A model generated the notes under the pieces. The model did not search any database. It was not told the origin of the DNA and saw nothing but the letters and a program-made list of their open reading frames with translations. DNA of 64,000 bases, taken from assembly GCA_021613335.1 (NCBI GenBank), contig JAJTWR010000044.1, forward strand, positions 4,295,501 through 4,359,500, written 5' to 3'. Position numbers and translations under genes: made by a program. This DNA is from Whitmania pigra. Its lineage: Eukaryota > Annelida > Clitellata > Hirudinida > Haemopidae. Of the stretch, positions 1 to 12,300 are shown piece after piece; position 1 is the stretch's first letter; every line of letters begins with the position of its first letter.

Positions 1-3000
1 TCATCATAGTTAGGCAATTAAATTAACCCAATATCTGAAATAAGTTATCATAACCTACATCAAGAATATCATTGAGTGATTCAACAGGAATGACTGATTC
101 CTCAGGTTCAAGGATCAATTTTGATGTGACCTTCCTGACTTTAGGCTCTATTAAACCTTGCATGGCCAGAGATTCATTGACCTCTGAAATGTTAAATCTT
201 AAATGAATTGCTGATGCACTGGATTACATAAAGATATATATAAAAAAAAGTCCAATTTTGTTTGTTTTCAATAAGCCAGCAACCTACCTTCTCTTTGTTT
301 ATTTATTCTTCCAGGTTTCAGCGTTGAAGATAATTGAGGAATTGATAGCAATGACACATTTTTTGAAGTGCACAGGCTTAGAAACATCTTTAAACAGCCT
401 CCTTATGATGATAACAGAATTTACATTTTTAACATTCATACATAATTAAATAATAATGTAAAAAAATCATGTTATTAAAACAAATAAAAAATTGAAGTAT
501 TAAGAACATCAATTTCATTAACAAAGGCAATAAAATAAATTCCAAACCCAGTGGAACATAGGATGTATCTGCAACTTTAACTTTAACTGACCATTCAGCA
601 GCATCAAGAGGATCCAAATCACTTTGATTTCAAATGAAATAAATTAGTAACTTATGAAGAATTTTTAATCAAATCCCTTTTGATATTAATAACCCCAACC
701 CACTTACATATTGCTTCTAGAATCATTGACCTCATATTCCACTGGATCTAACCAAGTAGCACAAAGCTCAAATTCACTGCAATATAATAATTTCAAATAC
801 TTTATGGCAAAACTGAATGTGTTATTTGAACATGTGAATAGACAGATACATGAATAAATTGAATAGTGAGTTGGCCATAAACTCACTTAAATTAAATGTA
901 AACTCACTTAAATGGGTTTCCATTATCGTCATACTTAGAAAATCTAAATTTGTTCCCCCCAAAATCGTTTGTTGAGACAGCCACACCTGTATATGATATG
1001 AACATTAATTAACAATCATGCAATCAATACTAAATGGCTATTTTGAGCTAAAAGCAATCATTTTTTTTATTTCAAGAGTTTGCTATTAGCACCCCAATCC
1101 CTAAGTACGCTATGGTCAACATTGTGATGATTCATTCTTCTAGGGCCCACAAAGTAGGCAAAGAGTGGTTGCCTCAAGCAACTCACAGTCCCTGGTCCAG
1201 CAGCGACATTCTAATTTCCATAGCATACTCAGCAGGGCTGACTGTTTCATTAGCTGCACATGCTCACATCTTAGAGGGAACATTATCTCTGAGATAACGT
1301 AAGACAATCTCGTTGGATGTTAAAAAAAACACTCACTGACCATTTGAAGCAAACAGCCAGAAAACTATTTATAATACTTGGGATTTATAAAATAGCTGCA
1401 TCATCCATCTGCTAAATCTCATTAAATTGTATTTATTTCATGGTATGATGTTTGCTTTACAAACTTGGGGTTTGTTTATAGTAATTATCACTTCCTTAAG
1501 ACAACCTCTTAACTGAATAAAAATAACATACTACAGCTGAGTAAAATAATGTACCATGTACCAAGTTTGCCTGGATAATCTGATGGTTCATCAAATTTGT
1601 AAGTGAGCCTCGCAGAGATACTAGCAGGGTCTTCCATCTGTATATCCTTTTAGAATAACAACCTTTATAATTATTCCTAATAACCAATTAGCCTCAACTT
1701 ATACATATTCCTCAACAAAAGCCTCATCTTATATATATTCCTCAACAAAAGCCTCAACTTGACATATATTAACAAAAGCAGTTTGATAAGAGATAGCAAC
1801 CACAAAAAATTCATAGATTTCTCATATATTGCACCAATTTGGGAACATTCATAGGAAATAGTTCTTAACTATTAATCATATTCCACCAACCAAATACGAT
1901 ATGATCTCATCACAAAGGTAATTCAGATCATAGGAATCTAAGTCCCGAACACAACGTTCGTAACTCATCTTGAAGGATGTCCTGAACCCACACCACTTTA
2001 GTACACCGACATAAGTGTTTAAACCAATCTTCACAAACAAGGGAACAAGCCTGAAACGAGACAAAATGATGATAATAATAATAATATAAACAACAATTAT
2101 TTAATAACAGAATAACAATTATACATTTTGCTCACTAAGACAGTTAAATTGCACCAATCCAGCAACTCACCAATCAATTTCTGAGGCAGCTGATGAGAGT
2201 TTCTGGAGCAATGGCCCTGGGTGAAAGTCAAAATTCGCAAAATATCGGAAATCACTTTCTAGGACAATGAAATCCTTGAGGCCATAATATCTGTGAAGAG
2301 AGTAAGCATCGTCGCTGGGAAACCAGTTTGATTTGTCCTTCATATCCATCCATGCTTTTGGAATTTCAAGTGTTTTCTTTTTGTCTCCTATTACATTAAT
2401 TTATTTGGAAGTCTTACTTTTATTGGTTAATTTCATCCAGTAATTCATTTGAAAAAAATAAAGTGCCACTATAGTAACCAAGTGATGAATAAGTCAAATG
2501 AAAATGAAAGACTGAAACGATCCAAAAGCACCTTGATCATCAGCATTACCACTTTCTCTTTCCTCAGAGATTTCAGGTATCCAGTGTCGAGTCAAGCTAA
2601 ATCCGCAGTCAGCAAACTTGAAAATTTTAACAGATTTATTCCAAGATGGATGCCCAGAGGGTTGATTGGAATGTCTCCAACTAGACAAAACTTGTTTCAA
2701 TTCTTCAACAAAGCTATAACAAAAACAAAATATTTCAACCCTCAAACAATTTCCATTTTTTGATCGTTTTATGTACTTTAAAGTACGCTAAGGACTAAAA
2801 CTAAACAAAGAAAAAACTGTAGCAAATAAATTTAAATGAATTTCGAGCCTCAAAATTCAAACCTATCCCACTGTAAATCAGCCTTGTCATAAGTTCCGGT
2901 ATTTTCAGAAATCTGGAAAAAAATAATTCATAAGGGTGAAGTTGGCGAGGTATTGGAAAGGTCAATAATTTCTGTACACGTGAAGACAGAAGCTGCGACG

Positions 3001-3041
3001 TTAATATTGACCTTTCCTCGAGATGCAGTACTTACCCACAT
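1..3041 (-). CDS. RAB3GAP1: RAB3GAP1-like gene, copy b (5' eleven exons; continues off the left edge)
   Basis: Similar to the catalytic subunit of Rab3GAP, which with RAB3GAP2 acts on Rab3 and Rab18 in vesicle traffic. Exons on the minus strand, from the ATG: 3036-3041, 2863-2912, 2532-2713, 2171-2387, 1891-2050, 1562-1646, 908-986, 708-776, 548-621, 288-401, about 28-183. Exon 1 is only ATG TGG before a GTAAGT donor. All reading phases join. Landmarks that align with the vertebrate protein are a VEELKQVLSSW helix, a YYGLKDFIVLE strand, VPLFVKIG, SARLTYKFDEP and ELCATWLD. No stop or frameshift is seen. Exon lengths equal those of copy a (51-59 kb) or differ by 3 or 6 bases. The left end of the last exon is uncertain. 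Family assignment rests on remembered human sequence, not on a search. Confidence 0.85.
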
Positions 3042-3620
3042 TTTCCGTCAGATCAAACCCTAAGCAAAGTCGAAGCGCAAGAAAGACCCGTACAAGGCTT
3101 AATTAAAAAGCTGACGAAAGCAGCTAGACGAAGAGAAACAAAACTATTTTCATAGATAATATTAATGTAATATTAATATATATAATTAATATATTAATTA
3201 ATATTATAATTTATATAATATATTAATATAATATTATTATAATATATTATTAATATATATAATTAACATATTAATAGACGAAGAGAAACAAAATTATTTT
3301 CATAGATAATATTAATATAATATTGGTAGCAGGCTGCTTACAAATCGCTAGCAGGGTGTTAATGTTTAATTAATCACAATAATTTTTGATATCTCATTCT
3401 CCCAAGCTATTTAGAAAATCAGCCACTACCCTAGTCGTTCAATAGGAGCATACGAAATTGTCATTACAGCCATCAACTGCCAAGAGATACAATCAACTAA
3501 GATTGGGGTTTTTCTGGATTTGAAGGCCCTCACCTCAATTTCAATATCCGCAAATCATTTCATCGTTCGGCCTGGACCCATAATATAATAATATACTAAT
3601 ATATAATGACAATAATATGT
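3042..3620. other. Upstream region of copy b with AT-rich low-complexity stretch
   Basis: About 100 bases upstream of the copy b ATG resemble the region upstream of copy a (59,094-59,225), so the tandem duplication included the proximal promoter or 5' UTR. From about 3,140 to 3,320 the sequence is a TAATATTA-type low-complexity run, with two copies of a motif reading AGACGAAGAGAAACAAAA (about 3,127 and 3,277). From 3,330 to 3,620 I see no gene. Confidence 0.5.
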
Positions 3621-5722
3621 CACTATTCATTATTGTCAACTTCATCTTACAACATCCCATAATTCCTCCGATCGCCTCAGATTCTGGGATCCTATAGGAA
3701 ACTCAGAAAAGGCGGAAATTCTAGTCCGATCTTTTGCATTAGCCGGCAGTAAGTCGAATCTTTCCTCGATTTTCGCACAAACCAAGACTAAATGGCGCTT
3801 GACCCCTGAACTTTTCGCCCCAAAGGACTCGCCCCTCTCGGATTCCATCAACATCTCCGAAGTTATTGATGCACTAAGGAAATGTGGGAATTCATCTCCG
3901 GGACCTGATGGCATCCACTACGAGATGCTAAGAAGGCTCCCAACCGCAAGTCTCAAAGGGATCGTAGCTCTCTTCAACCAATCCTGGTTATCCGGAATGG
4001 TCCCTGGTTCATGGAAGAGAGCTATAGTCGTCCCAATCCCAAAGAAAGAGAAGCCCCCCGAGTTGCCTTCCTCTTACCGCCCCATCTCGCTGACGTCCAC
4101 TCTTTGCAAACTTCTGGAGCGGGTGATTGCCATGAGACTCAGATGGTTCCCAGAGAGCAAAAACCTGTTGAACCAGTACCAAGCTGGTTTCAGAAAAGGC
4201 CGAGGCTGTGTGGACCACATAGTCAGACTAACGCAAGATATTGCCTCATCCTCATCCAAGAAGCAGATGACTCTTGGAGTTTTCTTAGACCTGGAAAAAG
4301 CTTTCGACATGGTTTGGAGAGAGGGGATCATAGGACAACTTTCCGAGATGGGTGTCAGGGGCAAACCACTGGAATGGATCCACAACTTCCTCCAGAATAG
4401 ATGTATTCAAGTGAGGGTTGGATCAGCTATCTCCGAACCAGTCGTATTAGAAAACGCACTCCACAAGGCAACGTCCTCAGTCGACAAGTATCGGGCTTTT
4501 GCCATTCTTTCCTCAACAAATGTTAGGAGATCAATGAGGAATGATGTTGAATGCAATTTCAAACCCACAGAAAGGAGTCGAGCTGTCCATGTATGCCGAT
4601 GACATTGCTCTATGGACGACCGGGACGTCCTCAAAAGCGATGACAACACGCATGCAAAAGCAGCTTAATGCTACGGCTAAGTTTTTATCTGCTAATGGTT
4701 TTATGATATCTGCGTCTACATCACAAGCAGTTTTATTTACAAGCAGCTGGGTCAAGAGGAATGAGGCCAACGTCAGACTTCGCATCGGAAAGGAAGAAAT
4801 CCCCCTGTCTCAAACGGCCACCTTCTTAGGAATCGTCCTAGACTCAAAACTAAGTTGGTCTGCTCACGCAGAGGCTGTCATGACACGTTGCTTGAAAAGA
4901 CTCAATGCAATGAGAGCTATCTCGGGAAGCTCATGGGGTGCTAGCAAATCCACTTTGCTACAAGTCTACAGAGCCTCTATACGCTCCGTCCTCGACTATG
5001 GCTGCGAGGTGGTAGATCTGGGATGCAAACAGATCAGGGACACCTACGACAGGCTTCAGTACCAAGCGCTGATGATTTGCTGTAGTGGCATGAGGAGAAC
5101 AAGTGCCTCGTCTCTACTGGTGGAATGCGGTAGCTTCTGAGGAAGCTGGTAGCAATGGAGAAGATATGGGATCTCCAGGGAAGTCTCCTTTGCCTCGAAG
5201 ACGACGGACAACAAGGAATAGAGATCCACATCTCGAAGAAAAACGTGAACTTAAGCCTCAGGACATCAAGTCACAGCTGCATACGTTCTGTCGAACTAGC
5301 AGCCATTGAGGACTGTCTGATTCACGTGAAAGACTCCTATCAGGGGGAGACCTTCGATTTAGTTGTTCTGAGCGATTCGCTTAGTGCTTTAGAGGCACTA
5401 AAGGATTGATGCTCCTGACATTAAGAAAACCCAGTTTCTAATTTCAGATATCCAGGAGAGCGGCAGAAAGGTCACGCTCGTCTGGATTCCTGCTCACGTT
5501 GGAATCCCTGGCAATGAGAAGGCCGAAGCTCTGGCAAAAGCCGCCACTGCAAGGGATCAGATAGACCGCTGGATCCCAGCATCTGTCAAGGATGTCAAAA
5601 AGTCCGTGACCGGCAACATCATCCAACAGTGGCAAGCCAGATGGGACGAAGACCCGCGAAGCCAGCTTTACAAGACCATAGAGAAACTTGTGTCGACTAA
5701 GAGCAAGTTCCAATGTGCCTCA
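3620..5722 (+). pseudogene. I-type (I/Nimb-like) LINE remnant: reverse transcriptase plus RNase H
   Basis: Reverse transcriptase fingers and palm are read from about 3,799, with motifs VVPIPKKEK, SYRPISLTSTLCKLLERV, NQYQAGFRKGRG and GVFLDLEKAFDMVWR. The NGTPQGxVLS motif is broken: a base is missing at about 4,453 and a foreign 59-bp segment (4,481-4,539) follows. The palm resumes in another frame at about 4,541 with the catalytic MYADDIALWT, then TATFLGIVLDSKLSW. An RNase H domain follows, with VVLSDSLSALEAL at about 5,362-5,400 and TLVWIPAHVGIPGNEKAEALA at 5,473-5,535. The order RT then RNase H is typical of I-group elements. The endonuclease and ORF1 are missing, and several frameshifts make the copy dead. 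Confidence 0.8.
4481..4539 (-). pseudogene. Captured fragment of RAB3GAP1 exon 18 inside the LINE
   Basis: These 59 bases match 51,824-51,882, the 5' end of exon 18 of copy a, at 53 of 59 positions by eye. Read on the minus strand the fragment still spells FVEERMAKARYLS, against FVEERLAKARYLS in copy a. It replaces the LINE bases expected between the NGTPQGxVLS motif and the YADD block, so LINE sequence continues on both sides. A template switch or microhomology-mediated repair is a likely cause. The donor could be copy b, whose exon 18 would lie left of the window. Confidence 0.8.
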
Positions 5723-5742
5723 AGGAAAAAGGAGGTCCTTAT

Positions 5743-6002
5743 TTCCAGAAATAATTTGTAGATTTTAAATATGTTTTTAAAATTTCAAGCGCGTTAAGGA
5801 ATTTTACCGTTATGTTATCGGCGCTCAAAGCTTTAAACGTTCACCAAAAGTTCATTTTTATTTAAAATACATTATTTTTTACGCGCATCATTTTCTAAAG
5901 CATGACCTTTCTAACAAAAAAAAATTATATTTTTAGCTCTACACGTTCCAGAGTTATTGATTGTCAAAGTTCTTGCTGAACTCTTGCTAACTTCACCGTC
6001 GT
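5743..6002 (+). mobile_element. MITE-1 family, partial copy (right part)
   Basis: The segment matches the right-hand 260 bases of the complete copy at 58,608-59,028, ending in the terminal repeat CTTGCTAACTTCACCGTCGT. The left terminal repeat is missing. Other copies lie at 29,440-29,833 and about 60,091-60,270. Confidence 0.8.
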
Positions 6003-6140
6003 TGAGTTATGCAATGGACTATAATCAAATAAATAAATAACACTCAAATAAATAAATAACACTCATCCGTTCCAAATCATCTGAGTTATGCAACGGACTA
6101 TAATCAAATAAATAAATAACACTCATCCGAGTGGCAGGAA
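6003..6140 (+). repeat. Two tandem LINE 3' tails
   Basis: Two copies of a tail reading GAGTTATGCAA(C/T)GGACTATAATC followed by AAATAAATAAATA. Related tails occur at about 47,588, 59,451 and, reversed, at 63,596-63,660, where one is joined to an I-type LINE open reading frame. They mark the 3' ends of that LINE family, perhaps of the element at 3.6-5.7 kb. Confidence 0.65.
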
Positions 6141-6299
6141 AGCCTTTTTTTCGATCATCGCTCAGTCTGTGTAACATTATTAAGAGAGAAAAATTTTCAA
6201 AATTATTTTTAAACTAACTTTTTAAAAAATCCGAGAATAATATTTATGCACAAGTAACGAGTATGGAGCCGAGTTTATGGTAAAGTACAGGAAAGTGTC

Positions 6300-7010
6300 A
6301 ATTTTAGCGAAAACATTTAATATTGAGGTGTCCATGTTCTTACGAGAGAAACAGAGAAAAAAAACCTTGAAAGTATATTTTGCCTGCCAGAATTCAGCCT
6401 ATCACAGGCATATTTGGCTGACATTTTCATCCATTTAAATGAGCTTAACATTAAGATTCAGGGTTCTAACATGACTGTTATTGATGCTGGTGAGAAACTA
6501 GGCTCATTTCTGGAGAAGCTGCCCCTGTGGATCAGAAGAGTGGAAAATAACAACTTTACCAATTTTCCAATATAAGAAGAGTCTGCAACTCAGTCTGGAG
6601 GCAGTTGGCACCATACCAGCTTCTCTTAAAGGCGACATTTTGGCTTACCTAGAAACTCTGATGGCATTATTTCATGACTACTTTATTACGAAAAAGTTGC
6701 AGCCCTATAATGCCTGGGTCAGGAATCCATTTTTGGTAAATTTTGAAAGTGTGGATGATCAGGCCAAAGATGATCTCATTGATCTGAGGCACAAAGAGTT
6801 GCTAAAGAGGGAGTTTCAGATCAAGAGTTTGGCTGACTTTTGGTGATCCATGATGATACCATACCCAATTCTTGCCAAAAGAGCCATGACATCCATCATT
6901 CATTTTGTGACAACCTACCTCTGTGAAGCTGGATTTTCAACCCTGCTGACAATCAAAACAAAATCGCAAAATAAACTTGATGCAAAGGATGACCACGCCA
7001 CATACCGGGA
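6300..7010 (+). pseudogene. hAT transposase C-terminal remnant (ZBED5/FAM200-like)
   Basis: Readable blocks across frames include AGEKLGSFLEKLPLWIRRV (after correcting frame), WVRNPFLVNF, LIDLRHKELLKREF, SLADFW, and then YPILAKRAM and TYLCEAGFSTLLTIKTKSQNKL. This order (WVRNPF, the SL..FW block, YP.LA..A, F.STYLCE.GFS.L) is the C-terminal half of hAT transposases related to ZBED5 and FAM200, including the dimerisation region. Internal stops and frameshifts show it is dead. It abuts Gypsy sequence at about 6,990-7,010. Confidence 0.75.
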
Positions 7011-8400
7011 GAAGGCTCAACGTTGCCAACAGCCCTGCTACTTCCAAGCCATCACACTCCAGGGCCGGGCAGTAGCTGCGACGGCTGCCTCTGGCCAACA
7101 TCATGGAAGTCGCCTGTTCCTCATCGATGACATTTCCAACGGCCTGAAGTTTCTTGTCGACACGGGGTCCGAGGTCAGCGCTATCCCTCCGCCTCCCCAG
7201 TACACGCTCAAGACATCACCCTTCACGCTGCAGGCTGCCTATGGCACGACGATTAGGACTTACGGTCAGAAATCCCTGTCATTAGATTTGGGTTTGAGGC
7301 GTAAGTTCCAGTGGATCTTCGTTGCCACCGATGTGCAGATTTCCTGGGTCATTTCAACTTGAACGTCGACATGTTCAACAAGAGGCTCATAGACAACCAG
7401 ACAACTTTATCGGTCGTTGGATCCATCAGCGCAGCACCTCCAACACACATCCACCTGGCGCGAGCAACGACCAACCTCATCATCTTCTTCTGGACAAGTT
7501 TCCGTCACTGGGCAGGCCTTCCGATTTCAACGAGAGCATCACTCATCAGGTCAAACACCACATTGTCACAGACGGCCCACCTGTTTTCTTCATGCCATGC
7601 CGACTTCACCCCGACAAGTTCAAGATCGCCAAGGCTGAGTTTGAGCACATGCTCCAGTTGGGAATCATCCGTCCCTCTTCCAGCCCATGGTCGTCACCTC
7701 TGCACATGGTTCCAAAATCTTCAGGAGACTGGAGGCCATGCGGAGATTAAAGAGCACTGAATGCACGGACGGTTCCGGACAGATACCCCATTCCTCATCT
7801 ACATGATTTCACCAACGGTCTGACCAAGGCACAGATCTTCTCGCGGATATCATCGCGGAGGAGGATATACCCAAGACCGCCATCACCACGCCGTTCGGCC
7901 TGTACGAATTCATCCGTCTACCGTTCGGACTCAGGAACGCAGCCCAGTCTTTCCAGCGCTTCATGAACGAGATACTCCGAGGTCTAGATTTTGCATTTGT
8001 CTATATCGATGACGTTCTAATTGCCAGTTCGTCAATGGAGGAGCATCTCGGACATCTGGAGCAAGTGCTGAAGAGGTTCGCCGATTTTCATCTCACGGTG
8101 AACATGGACAAGTGTGAATTTGCGGTCACGTCTACAACATTCCTGGGACACTCTGTGAGTTCAGACGGCATATAACCACTTCCGGACAATGTCAAGGCCA
8201 TCACAGAGTACAAGCAACCAGAGACTCTTGCACAACTACGACGTTTCGTGGGTCTGGTGAACTTCTACAGGAGGTTCATCCCACACTGCGCCGACATGCT
8301 CGCTCTTTTGACCAGCATGTTCAAGAAGCAGAACTCGAGGAGCAAGGCAGCAGTGTCCCTGAACCCTGTCCCGTCACAAGCAGTCCGCCACCTGTCTCGC
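6990..8400 (+). pseudogene. Gypsy-1 remnant: protease and reverse transcriptase
   Basis: Starts in the gag-pol junction (HATYREKAQRC, then QPCYFQAI), followed by an aspartic protease motif FLVDTGSEVSAIP at about 7,153-7,191. The reverse transcriptase follows across frameshifts: a VPLPAHG/SSPWSSPLHMVPKSSGDWR region, FIRLPFGLRNAAQSFQRFM, then the catalytic FVYIDDVLIASSS at 7,993-8,031, TTFLGHSVSSDGI, and LRRFVGLVNFYRRFIP at about 8,235-8,282. It resembles CsRn1/Mag-type Ty3/Gypsy polyproteins. It stops at about 8,400, where an opposite-strand element begins. Integrase sequence of the same type resumes at about 11,436, suggesting one element broken by later insertions. Confidence 0.75.
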
Positions 8401-10480
8401 ATTCTTGGACAAGGATAGGTATTCAATCAACAGCGGCGGCGCCCCAAGTCGAGAAACAACTTCAACTTTTGAAACGACCTCTCTGCTTCCGAACTCCAAA
8501 TCCAGGGTGTTTCTTTTCTGGTTAGACTCGTCAACGGCTCCGCAAAGGTCAAAAGGTTTGGGACGAACTTGTGGTAGAACTGCACTGATCCCAAAAACAA
8601 AAAGTAATGTTGATATATTTGTTGGCCTTGGCATGTTCGTCAAAGCGTCCGCACGTTTCCCCTTTTCTATACCGCTTTTTGAAATAACGAGTCCCAGATA
8701 TTCATCGAATCTTTTCCAAAATGCACTTGTTTTTATTGCATCTCAATCCTTTGCCTCGTAATCTTTGTAGTAAAGCTTTCAGGTTTTGAAGATGTTTTTT
8801 GGAGTTTGAACCACCTACAAGAATGTCGCCAAGATAGACTGCGACTCCTTGTAGATCACAGGTCAATCTGTCCATTATTTCTTTGAAGTACCCTGGAGCT
8901 GAAATTATTCCAAAAGGTAGTCTCGTTTGAAGTAAAACTCCTCTATTTGTGGTCAACGCGAGTTTTTGTTGACTCATAGGAGCGAGTTTGATTTGATTGA
9001 ATGCATCTGCTAAATCAATCTTGCTGAAGTAACGACTTCCTCCAAGTTTTCTCATAAGACCCTCCGGCAGTGGCATTGGGTATCGGTAAGGTTCCAACTA
9101 GGAATTTACGGTCACTGAATAATCTCCGAAGATTCGAAAATTAGCCTTCTTTTCGTCTGGTCTCAGACTCTTTCGAATCGGAATGATCGGAGTTCCGTAA
9201 TCGTTGAAGTGTGTTGGGACCCAAATCCCTTTCTTTATTCCTGCATCGAGAGCCTGATTCAGATCTTCATGAATTGAAAATGGAACTGTTCTTGCTTTGA
9301 CAAAAATTGGCGTTGCTTCCTGTTTGAATTTTACCTCTAGTTCGAAATCTTTCAAACAACCAAGGTCTTGCTCGAAACATTCTTTGAAATCGTGGCAAAT
9401 TTTGAGATATTTCTTTTTCGACGGTTTTTGAAACAGTTTCGCAATCAATCTTGAAAACGTGATTGCGTAGCAAGTTTGACATATCAATTTGCAATTCAAC
9501 TATGGCTTTCCTGCCAAGAATGTTGAGTTTTGGCAACTTGGTGACATTGAATTCTAGAGGTACTTCTTGAAGGTCTGATGTCGAAACCATCATTTCACAG
9601 ACTCCTAAGTTCGGGATGAAGTCCCCTGTTGCGGAAATATAATTCGCACCGGAAGGTTTTAGACTGGGTTTTCCCCACTTGTTCCACATTTCCATCGAGC
9701 AGAAGTTATTCCTGGCTCCACTGACCAACTCGAAAACAAATTCTGAATTTGCAATTTGTAACTTTTGTATGAGAGGGGTGTGGCTCGGAATTGTATGGAT
9801 TGAATTCCCTTTTCTCTTTCTTTTGAACTTTTTCTTTAAACATGCTTTTTCTAAATGTCCTATGATTCCACAGAAGTTGCATTCAGTTTTTATATGCATG
9901 CAATCTTTGGCGTGGTATCCCTTCGCTCCACATCTTGGACACGTCCCTTTCGGGAATGGAAATTTAGAGAGCTGCTGTACCTGGCATCTTGGTTTGAAAT
10001 TTACTTTTTCTTGCTTGTTGCCTGCAGGTTTGAACACTTTTATTACCGGTTCGTCCGATGTGCCGTATACTGTGGCTTTGGCGACCTTAGAAGATTCTTC
10101 CACTTCCGTAGCAATTTCAACTGCCCGATTGAAAGTTAATTCATCTTCCGGGATTTTGAAAAGCGACTTGAGAACCGCTTGTCAACAGAACACATAAATC
10201 TTATTTTCAAGGCTTCCTGGAGTGTGTCCTCAAAATACTAGGAAAGTCGCATGTAGAAGCGGCTGTTCGAATTTTTGCCGCGAGTTCTTGAATAGTCTCG
10301 CCAGGCTGCCTTTTCATCTCGGTCCAAAATCTAAACCTTTCTCTCACAATGAATCTTTTGGGGTTTAAATTTTCGGTCATCACTGCTTGAATTTCCGAAA
10401 AGTCTAACTTATTGACTTCGCATGGAATTGCCTTTTGTGAAGCCGCACTTTGCAAGAGTTTCTAAATTGAAGCTAACTGG
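8374..10480 (-). pseudogene. Gypsy-2 remnant: gag, protease region and reverse transcriptase
   Basis: Minus-strand Ty3/Gypsy (K02A2.6-like) element inserted against Gypsy-1. Gag is read from about 10,455 (FRFWTEMKRQPGETIQELAA), then two CCHC zinc knuckles at about 9,850-9,945 (CPRCGAKGYHAKDC and CNFCGIIGHLEKAC). A degenerate protease region follows (FELVSGARNNFCS, where D-S/T-G would be expected). The reverse transcriptase begins with IKKGIWVPTHFNDYGTPIIP, then YPMPLPEGLMRKLGG, FSKIDLADAFNQI, LPFGIISAPGYF and VAVYLGDILVGG, in which the usual YxDD is altered to YLGD. Frameshifts at about 9,270-9,500 and 9,097, a stop near 9,097 and the damaged active sites show it is inactive. Confidence 0.8.
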
Positions 10481-10545
10481 TTTGTGAGAAAAACTTGAAT
10501 AATTTTTGAGTTTGCTTCTGCAAAAGTTTGAAACCGACTCATGTA

Positions 10546-11435
10546 GACAATCAAAGAAAAATCATATAAACATGCATGCCTACTCTGCCAACAGAAAAAA
10601 AAAAACTAAATGTTCAGCATATGAAGGTTCTTCGTCTAACTTGAAGAAGCACGTGAAACGCATGCATCCAACAAAAGTTAAGGAATATGGGATATCTGTT
10701 GTCAAGCTTCATGAGAAACTGGTAGCCAAAATAGCATCTTCTAATGCAGCAATGGTGGACGAGCTGAAAGCATCTCATTCATCTGATGCTGACAGTGTTG
10801 AAGACAGTTTCTTCAATTGCACAAGGTCAACTGATATTCTGATGCAGTATCTTCGAGACCGATCAGATAACATGAACATTATTACGGGAAGCATACCCTG
10901 AAGAAATTATTTATCCATTTAAAAACTCCTCTGCCAGCTAGTGCAGCTGTTTAACATTTATTCAGCTCTGCTGGTATGAACAACCGAAGGACCATAATGA
11001 GTGACAAACTATTCGAGGACTTAGTTATGTTAAAAATTGACAAACATTTGTGATTGTAATAAATAATAAAAACACCAAAGGAATGCATTAGTTCAAATGT
11101 TGTTACTTAATGACTACTAGCCGTTAATACCAATAATTGTTTTAACGATAATAGAAACAATTCCTTTTAAATAATACGGAATGATGTATGATCACAATAA
11201 TGGTGGCGTCAAAGTTACCTGTAATTTTTACTTAAAAGTAACTTTTAGATGCTGTAACTTTTTACTTTTACTTGAGTAAATTTTTGAGACAATACTCTTA
11301 CTTATACTTAAGTAGCTTTTTGAGGTATTACTTTTACTTGTTGAGACAACACTCTTACTTATACTTAAGTAGCTTTTTGAGGTATTACTTTTACTTGTAC
11401 CTAATTACCGAAATGAGGTAATTTTTACAACACTG
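10546..11435 (+). mobile_element. hAT-B copy 1 (internally deleted)
   Basis: Begins within a BED-type zinc finger (NRKKKTKCSAYEGSSSNLKKH) and a short helical stretch (KLHEKLVAKIASSNAAMVDE). It then jumps to the hAT C-terminal signature, read across frames as an SSAGMNNRRTIMSDKLFEDL block. The right end is rich in GTAACTTTTACTT motifs and finishes with TTTTTACAACACTG, the reverse of the hAT-like terminus CAGTGTTGTAAAAA. A second copy lies at about 32,150-33,032. The left end is truncated, so no target duplication can be read. Confidence 0.7.
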
Positions 11436-11700
11436 CAAGTCAAAACTGGTGAGGCAATGTTTCGTCTGGCCGAACATGGACAAGGACATCAGAGCTTGGT
11501 GCCGAAAGTGTCTGGCGTGCCAGAAGAGCAAGATCTACAGACACACTACGACGTCACCAGCAACATTCCCTCTGCCAAGCTGCCGCTTCCAACACATCCA
11601 TTTGGACCTGGTGGGACCACTTCCGTCATCGGAAATATCGGTAATGGCTAACAAGTACGTATTCGCATGTAACATCGCGAACTTGCAATCCCTATCTTTC
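11436..11700 (+). pseudogene. Gypsy integrase remnant (zinc-binding domain and start of core)
   Basis: Reads VRQCFVWPNMDKDIRAWCRK followed by CLACQKSK, the second half of an HHCC zinc-binding domain, then FQHIHLDLVGPLPSS, the start of the integrase catalytic core with its first Asp. It matches the CsRn1/Mag-type Gypsy and probably continues the protease-RT piece that stops at 8,400. After about 11,660 it is lost. Confidence 0.7.
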
Positions 11701-12300
11701 AACTCTCTTACCAACTCCGTACAAACTCTCCCGCTCCCGAGGCCTGTTCCTTTTATACGCCAAGATGGCGTCACAACACCATCGCGTCAGCAGAAGAGTC
11801 TCCCAGAGCCTTGAGGAGCAATCTTTCTGACCGTCTAGGCAGTGTAAGTTCTTGATCCGGTAGGTTTGGTCGCTGGAAGTTTCTTCGTCCTCTTGGAAGA
11901 CCTCTGGGTCTTCTCGGCGGTTGTACAGTTGTTCGTATTGTTGATGGAAGTGGAACATTTCTTGAAGTTGGGACCCTGCACCATGCCTGGGTCATCGTCC
12001 TCATCTACTCCGTGTCTGGGCCTCAATGGCTCAACGTGCCTCTTCCAAGTAGGTCCTTTTGGCACGGCCTGTATCAAAAACATGGCGAGGTCACAAGACT
12101 TGAAATACAACTGCCGGGATCAATCTAGGAACGCTATCCTTATCCGGACCGATGCGTTGTACAAAGCTTCCCGACATCAAATTTGGTGTTGCTCGTTCTC
12201 TTGTTGGACGTAAGCTCGTTCTGCCTGTTTTGTAAACGTTTGGCTATTTGAGACACCGAAGGCAAAAGTGCATCTAATTTTCCTCGTAATTGTCTCCCGT
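11700..12300 (-). other. Possible minus-strand retroelement pol tail
   Basis: The minus strand reads LPRRSERLLLKAL at about 11,830-11,870, like the basic tail after Gypsy integrases, and an upstream VPRLIPAVVFQVL-type block near 12,100. Frames are broken and no catalytic motif is present. This is a weak call. The plus strand shows nothing better. Confidence 0.3.

Noticed and set aside
11535..12110. Several overlapping minus and plus frames as host genes
   Set aside because: They are shadows of, or tails after, a Gypsy integrase; the GC bump comes from the retroelement.
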